Source: Cymbidium sinense (taxonomy: Eukaryota; Streptophyta; Magnoliopsida; Asparagales; Orchidaceae). Taken from it: a DNA stretch of 64,000 bases. Made by a program: the position numbers and the translations under genes. The stretch is taken from NCBI GenBank assembly GCA_021442155.1, contig CM038216.1, forward strand, positions 87,268,945 through 87,332,944, written 5' to 3'. Positions 58,261-64,000 of the stretch are shown here, in pieces. A model generated the notes under the pieces. That model was not told the origin of the DNA and searched no databases. It was given only the letters and a program-made list of their open reading frames with translations. Position 1 is the stretch's first letter; each line of letters opens with the position of its first letter.

Positions 58261-60690
58261 TATAAATCATGTTTGAAAATAATTATCATCAATGAAAATT
58301 CCATTTCGAATTCAATCTCTTCCATGTTGAAAGTATTCTTATTTGTGAATCTGCCATGATGAGTTTAGGGTCGGTGTAATGAACTCGAGCGGCATCCTAT
58401 CCTTCATCAACATAACACAAACATAAACTACACATAAACATATAAAATAAACACATATCTTTTGTCTTGAGCTACAGTAGAGACAACACCCCAATACACT
58501 CACTCAATAGGCTTGTACATTGGGCGACATGCTACCCGTAGTGTGTTCTTCTTTCTTTGGATGTAAGTATTTTCCTTCCTTTACTTGGCCACTTGCACAT
58601 TGATGAGTGCCTTATTAGTTTGGTATGCCTTCTTGTGGTAGTTACCTCATGTTGGGTTTGTTTAAGAAGATGTGAGTCTGCTACACTTTCTTCTTGGATT
58701 AGCCTTTTTGCACTAACTGGGTCGAGTATATTTGAGGTTTAGGATAAGTCTCATAGCCATTCCTTCCCTCCTAACTGCTTCAAGTCTAGGTCTAGTCCTT
58801 CCTCGGTCCCCACTTAATAATCACTTTAGGATAACATCTTTCTTCGATGACTATCTGATGTTTAGTTATGCTTGGAAAGTTGTAAGCTACATGCTTTCTT
58901 TCCATTGATCGTTGCACACGGCAATTAGGTTGGTTGGTTCTCACTATGCGATGAATACACCACTCATGTGATGATACACCTTATGTTGGGCGGTTCTCTC
59001 ATATAGGATACACTCATGGCGGATGTAAATGCTATGCTCTCTTAGTTGGCCATACCTATAGGCTTTCTTTTCGGGCTTAGGATAACGCCTAGCAGCATCC
59101 CCCATGGGAATATTTGGATTACATCCTTTGTGAACCAATTTAGACACTACGCGGGTTACTATCAGATTGTACAGTTTCCCTTTCCTTGTAACCACCCCTG
59201 GTTGGAGAATTCATCCTGTGGATGTGCAGATTCTCCCTTAGTCTAGTAAATCTGAGATAGGTCAAGGTCAACATATCCCCTTTTTAGTGTGGTCCCTCAC
59301 ATACCTATATGGTCTATGCAAATATATAAATAAAATATATATTTAGTTGTGGATTAGGAGGACACCCCTAGCGGTACCTTTTCCCAAGCAGGCATCCTAT
59401 CTTTAGGGTAGTGTCAGCAAAACTCCTTATAGGAATCATCTAATTTTTCTTGAGTTGATATAAGTCCCATGAAATTCACTCGGTAGTCACTAAGTAGGGT
59501 TCTATTTTGCTACCATAGGTCACCTCAATAGTTGTTCCCTGCTTTAGAAGATGTAAGTCTGCTACGCCTTCTTCTTAGCACAACCATTGTTGACCGAAAG
59601 GCAACCCCTTAGGTTGGCTAGCTCTACCACACGACTAGTAGACTATCCCTTTGGATTTGTAAATCTGAGATAGACATGTCCAATATAGTCCGATTTTAGT
59701 GGATCCATCGCACACCGACTTGGTCCATAAATTAAATCTATCAAATTTGATTGAGCTCACATCCCCAATGGATATGCCTTCAATTCAAAATCAAACTAAC
59801 CCAAACAAACATTATCAAATCACATGAAATTAAGATAAAATTAATCCTGACTTCTTTTGAGTTGACATAAATCCCTAGTGCATTCACGTAGTTGCCTAGG
59901 TCGTTGATTTGTTGTGCATCTAATAGATCGCCCCAGCAGTTGTTCCTCACTTTGGATGATGAAAGTCTACTATGCCTTCTTCTTAGCATAACCATTATGC
60001 ACCGAAAGGCAACCCCTAGCTCTACACCACAGCTGGTAGACTATCCTTTTAGATTTATAAACCTGAGGTAGGTCAAGGTTAATAGCCTTCTTAGTGGGTC
60101 CACCGATAGGGTCCATACATTAACTCACAAAATTAAACTCAATCTAATTTTCTCCAGTGGAGTTAAATCACACCCTTCTCCTTAGTGGATCCCCAAATCA
60201 TATATAAGCAAGTCAAGCAAACAAATCAAATTCAAAACCAACCTCCCCAATGGAGCCAAATTAAACCTCCCTAGTAGAGTCTAAATCAAAAAAATCCAAC
60301 CAAACTATTATCCCCGGTTGATACATCCCCAACAAATCTATGAAATCAAACTCAAATCCAAATCACTAGTGGATAGCCGAACCTTTCTAGTGGAAGGTTC
60401 ATATACCCGTCCCACAGGGCTCGAGCCCATATCTCCAGATGTTCCACATCAATTAAAATAGAACAAATTAAAATTTCATTTAAATCTTAATCCATAGTAG
60501 ATTATAGATTCTTATCTCCGTATCTTCTTTCTATAAATCATATAATCAAATCAAATTCAAACCTTATCCCCAGATTTTCTTCTTCATTGCCCTCGACATA
60601 GACCCTCACATGTCATGTCCAATGCATGTGTGATCCCTTTATCTCCTCCATGTCCTTGACATGGAATTCTCATCAAATCTTATTTCTTCT
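58261..60690 (+). mobile_element. Non-coding 3' region of Tat element P1
   Basis: Mirror image of 15956-18230. Landmarks: GAATCTGCCATGA (58350), GCGGCATCCTATCC (58393), AAGAAGATGTGAGTC (58662), tandem blocks marked by TAGTGTGGTCCCTCACA (59281), TAGTGGATCCATCGCACACC (59697) and TAGTGGGTCCACC (60094), then ATGTCCTTGACATGGAATTCTC (60655). A TATA-like CATATATAAGCA sits at 60199-60210, with a looser counterpart at 16430-16440. LTR ends could not be placed. Short frames (58557-58742, 59046-59246 and others) are unsupported. Confidence 0.7.
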
Positions 60691-61738
60691 CTTATGCACA
60701 CCTTTGTTGAACCAAAAGCCTAATAATGTATTCATCAAATTACATCATCTTAACATTGTAATCAACATTTTATGATTTGTGATGGTGCAAGCTCAAACTA
60801 ACTATACAATATCATGCTAAACATATGATAGTGTGAATTAACACACTATATTATATTATAATATATGATGTTATATTATAATTTGTTATAATATAATATA
60901 TTGTCTAACATTGCACCTCATTAGAATCACTTAAAATTAACAAATAACAAAATTTTCTCAAAATATGAATAATATTCATTTTGGATGTAAAATTGTTTAT
61001 TTTCTATTAGAAATGGTAATAGCATAATCTTGGTGTGTGCCATGAATTTGTAAATACATAATAATAAACTATAATAAACTAAAATATGCTAAATAATAAG
61101 TAGTAATACATAATTGTATGCTATAATACATGATGCTACATTATGTTATGGCATCTTATATTATAATACACTATAACATTTTATATTATATTATGCATAT
61201 CACATCACAAGGGATTGCTTAAGATAAAAATCATAAAATTAGTCTAAATAATAAAAACTATATATTTTCATTTATCACTTACATATTTTAAATTAAAATA
61301 ATATATTATGATGCCATGCTCTACCTATTATGAATTAAATTCCAACATTTTAAAGTCTAAATCAATATTTTTTATAAATAATGCTAGTGTAGGCTCGTCA
61401 TGATTGTAAAATACTAAAATAATTTAAAATCATAGAACAATATATTATGATATATGATGCTATACTTTATATTTTACAACATATTATTTTGAACATAAAA
61501 TCTTACTTTTTTAAACTATAGTAGCAGCACACCTTTACTACACTAATTCCCATTTCAAATTTAACAAATTTCATCATCGATTTATTAAATCAATATGTTT
61601 ATGGTTTATATTAATATGTATAGGAATAATGACATAATATATACTAAAACATTTCAAAACATCTTATAACATCCAAAACACATCACTACATGATCAAATA
61701 TATGATGCTACATTATATACATATATATGTATATAAAT
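60691..61738. repeat. AT-rich tandem repeat, inverted copy
   Basis: Reverse complement of 14476-15955, with the boxes TAATCAACATTTTATGATT (60770), AATCAATATTTTTTATAAATAA (61365) and TTAAATCAATATGTTTATGG (61585). Compared with the left arm, about 380 bp (left 15190-15567), close to one repeat unit, are absent between the GCCATGAATTTG box and the TTAGTTTATTATAG counterpart near 61045. Confidence 0.75.
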
Positions 61739-62160
61739 TAAGGGTTAGGGTTTAGGGTAAAATCTCTAATAGTTAAAGGAAAGTCTCTTGAAGACATTTT
61801 CTTTAGCTACCATAACTATGTTAGGAATAGGTCATTCTTTAGATCTACTCCTAATGACATCTTTATTCAAGGTTTAGGGATTACGATTTAGGGTTAGGGT
61901 TTAGGATTAGTTTAGGGTTTATGGTTAGTTTAGGGTTTAGGGTTTAATGTTTAATGTTTGGGGTTTAGGGTTTAGGGTTTAGGGTTTTACAATTTAGGGT
62001 TTAGGGTTTTAGCATTTTTAGATTTAGTGTTTAGGGTTTAGGTTTTAGTGTTTAGGGTTTAGAGTTTTTAGGGTTTAGTTTAGGGTTTAGGGTTTAGGGT
62101 TTACATTTTAGGTTTAGGGTTTAAGTTTTAGTTTAAGGTTTAGGGATTAGGGTTTAAGGT
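61739..62160 (-). repeat. Telomere-like repeats around the short unique segment
   Basis: TTTAGGG scraps at 61739-61762, the short segment shared with 14346-14475 at 61765-61880, then TTTAGGG-rich sequence to 62160. Orientation is opposite to the left arrays. Confidence 0.88.
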
Positions 62161-62623
62161 TTTTTTAATATAGAATAAATTCATATTCAACATTTCTTCT
62201 TTTTATTTCATCAACCAAGTAGCACCCCAAGTTTACTAAGAGACAAGCAATGACATAGATCAAAAAAAACACCCATAGAGCAAATCAAAACCATAGATAA
62301 GTAGAACTGTCTATTATAAAGACATCCAGTAGTAGATCGGATCGACCATTCTTCAATTTCTCCAGTTCCCATCAGAACCACCCCTGCCTCTCGAGTAGCG
62401 GGATCCACCATCATATCACCGATCTCTCCCTTTGCCACCACCATGACTGTAACCCCATCGCTCCTCTCAAATCCAAAACAACCACTACTCCGACCACCAC
62501 CTCCTTATCCATCAACACCTATAGATTGCCCAGCTCCACTGTGATAACCTCCGACTCTACCTTCGCCTCCATCACTAGATCTAGACTGACCTAGTTGAAG
62601 GTGATGGTGCTTATCAGTTAATT
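62161..62623 (-). pseudogene. GRP gene fragment, right-arm copy
   Basis: On the - strand from about 62623: a diverged start, then TFN in place of TVN, the shared TAG, AxSRSSDGGEGRVGGYHSGAG-like text, a broken Gly-rich middle and YSRGRGGSDGNWRN near 62355-62400, followed by the same 3' UTR (CTATGGGTG at 62270) and A-run at 62161-62167. The open frame at 62211-62444 is in another frame for part of its length. It mirrors copy 7 at 13643-14090. Confidence 0.83.
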
Positions 62624-64000
62624 CTTAGTTATAGGGTTGGTTTAGGGTTTAGGGTTATAAGTTTTAGGTTTAAGGTTTATGGTTAAGGTTTAAGTTTTAG
62701 GTTTTAGGGTTTAGGGTTTAGGGTTTAGGGTTTTGTAGTTTTAGAGTTTTTTGGGGTTTTAGGGTTTAGGGTTTCTGTTGTAAGTTTAGGGTTTGGGGTT
62801 TAGGTTTAGGGTTAGTTTTAGGATTTAGGGTTTTAGGGTTTAGGGTTTAGGATTTTTTAAAAAAAATTAAGTAAATCGGTAGGTTTAGGTTTATTTAGTT
62901 TATTTTTTATTTCTCAGTTTCTTTCTTTTATTTTATTTATTTTTATTTTTCTTTAATTTAGTTTATTTATTTTAGGTTTATTTATTTTAGTTTAGGTGTT
63001 TTATTAAAGTTTATTTTTTAGGTTTAGTTTTATTTTTAGTTGAGTTTAATTTTTATTTTATTTTTAGGTTTAGGTTTTATTTTTTATTTTTAGGTTTAGG
63101 TTAAGGTTTCTATTTTGTTTTTTTAGGTTTAGGTTTAAGCTTTTTATTTTAGGTTTATTTTAGGTTTTATTTTCTTAGTTTAGGTTTAGGTTTATTTTTA
63201 GTTTATTTTATTTTATTTTGTTTAGGTTTAGGTTTAAGTTTAGGGTTAGGTTTTATTTATTTTAGTTTACTTTATTTTAGTTTAGGTTAAGGTTTAGTTT
63301 ATCTTTAGTTTAGGTCAAGGTTTATTTTATTTTGTTTATTTTGTTTTTATTTTAGGTTTAGTTTTTTTTAGTTTAGGGTTTAGGATTTATTTTTTATTTA
63401 TTTTTAGGTATTTATTTTTAGGTTTATTTTTAGGTTTAGGTTTTTATTTAGTTTTTAATTTATTTTATTTTAGGTTTACTTTATTTTTAGTTTTTATTTT
63501 ATTTAGGTTTTTATTTGTAAGTTTATTTTATTTTTAGTTTAGTTTAGGTTTATTTATTTTACTTTCATTTATTTTTTATATTTTATATTTTTTAGGTTTA
63601 GGTTTAAGTTTTGGTTTAGGTTTTAACTTTATTTTTTTTATTTTTTTATTTATTTATTTTATTTTTAAGTTTTATTTAGTTTAGGTTTAGGTGTTTAAGT
63701 TTTTAGGGTTTATAGTTTAAGGTAAAGGGTATAGGGTTCAGGGTTTATGGTTTAGGGTTTTAAGGTTTAGATTTTAGAGTTTAGGGTTTAGGGTTAGGGT
63801 TTATGGTTTAGGACTTAGTGTTCAGTGTTTAGGGTTTAGGGTTTATGGTTTTGAATGTTTAAGGTTTAGGGTTTAGGGTTAGTTTAGGGTTTAGGGTTTA
63901 GGGATAGTATAGGGTTTAGGTTTTTTAAGGTTTAGAGTTAGGGTTTAGGGTTTAGGGTTTAAGATTTTAGGTTTAGAGATTAGAGTTTAGGGTTAGGGTT
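62624..64000 (-). repeat. Telomere-like repeats with an A-rich block, inverted
   Basis: TTTAGGG-rich 62640-62858, landmark AATTAAGTAAATCGGTAGG at 62868-62886 (reverse of ACCGGTTTACTTAATT), A-rich block (T-rich on this strand) to about 63690 with AGTTTAGGTTTAGG at its end, then TTTAGGG-rich to the window edge. The order and block size match the left satellite read backwards. Confidence 0.9.

Noticed and set aside
60199..60210. TATA-like CATATATAAGCA as an LTR promoter
   Set aside because: The position is plausible for an LTR, but LTR ends, a second LTR and a transcription start cannot be shown from this window.

Overview
The window is repeat-dense nuclear DNA from a flowering plant. I find no intact protein-coding gene. 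The plant assignment rests on Arabidopsis-type telomere heptamers (CCCTAAA/TTTAGGG), decayed Ty3/gypsy elements of the plant Tat lineage (normal RNase H followed by a second RNase H-like domain), and pseudogene fragments of two plant mRNAs: a glycine-rich RNA-binding protein (GRP) and the ribosomal stalk protein P0. The species cannot be named from this sequence.

Layout. 1-1748: 3' end of a Tat element on the + strand. 1749-2575: pyrimidine-rich sequence of unknown origin. 2576-14345: a telomere-derived higher-order satellite. It is built from CCCTAAA-rich blocks, an A-rich block of about 0.8 kb that recurs with the same internal order and an end landmark CCGGTTTAC, and seven copies of the last part of a GRP gene with its 3' UTR; a broken P0 copy sits among them. 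14346-15955: AT-rich tandem repeat of about 335 bp. 15956-21817: Tat element M1 (- strand). 21773-22958, 31546-34812 and 51061-53842: a non-coding module 'B'. 22959-31545 and 48954-51060: three copies of a second non-coding module 'A'. 34813-46380: Tat element M2 (- strand), the only one with gag and protease remnants. 46381-48760: an array of roughly 25 imperfect hairpins. 53843-60690: Tat element P1 (+ strand). 60691-64000: the AT-rich repeat, telomeric repeat, GRP copy and A-rich block again, all inverted.

The large-scale structure is an inverted repeat. Left arm about 13.6-22.96 kb and right arm about 52.7-62.6 kb carry the same modules in mirror order (satellite, AT repeat, Tat 3' region, gag-less Tat pol, part of B). 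They share an identical 45-bp junction between B and pol, so they descend from one already rearranged ancestor. The C-rich telomere strand lies at the left and the G-rich strand at the right, as at two chromosome ends, but the arrays are degenerate and the left one is flanked by Tat sequence, so they are interstitial as far as can be seen.

The most unusual signal is in the non-coding parts of the repeats. They are packed with quasi-palindromes of 9-20 bp arms and 3-14 nt loops, and the arms change together between copies. It is clearest at 46.4-48.76 kb and is also seen between A1 and A2 and between B copies. This suggests either structure kept by selection or arm-templated repair or template switching; the sequence alone cannot decide. 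All statements come from reading the sequence by eye; no alignment or database search was run.
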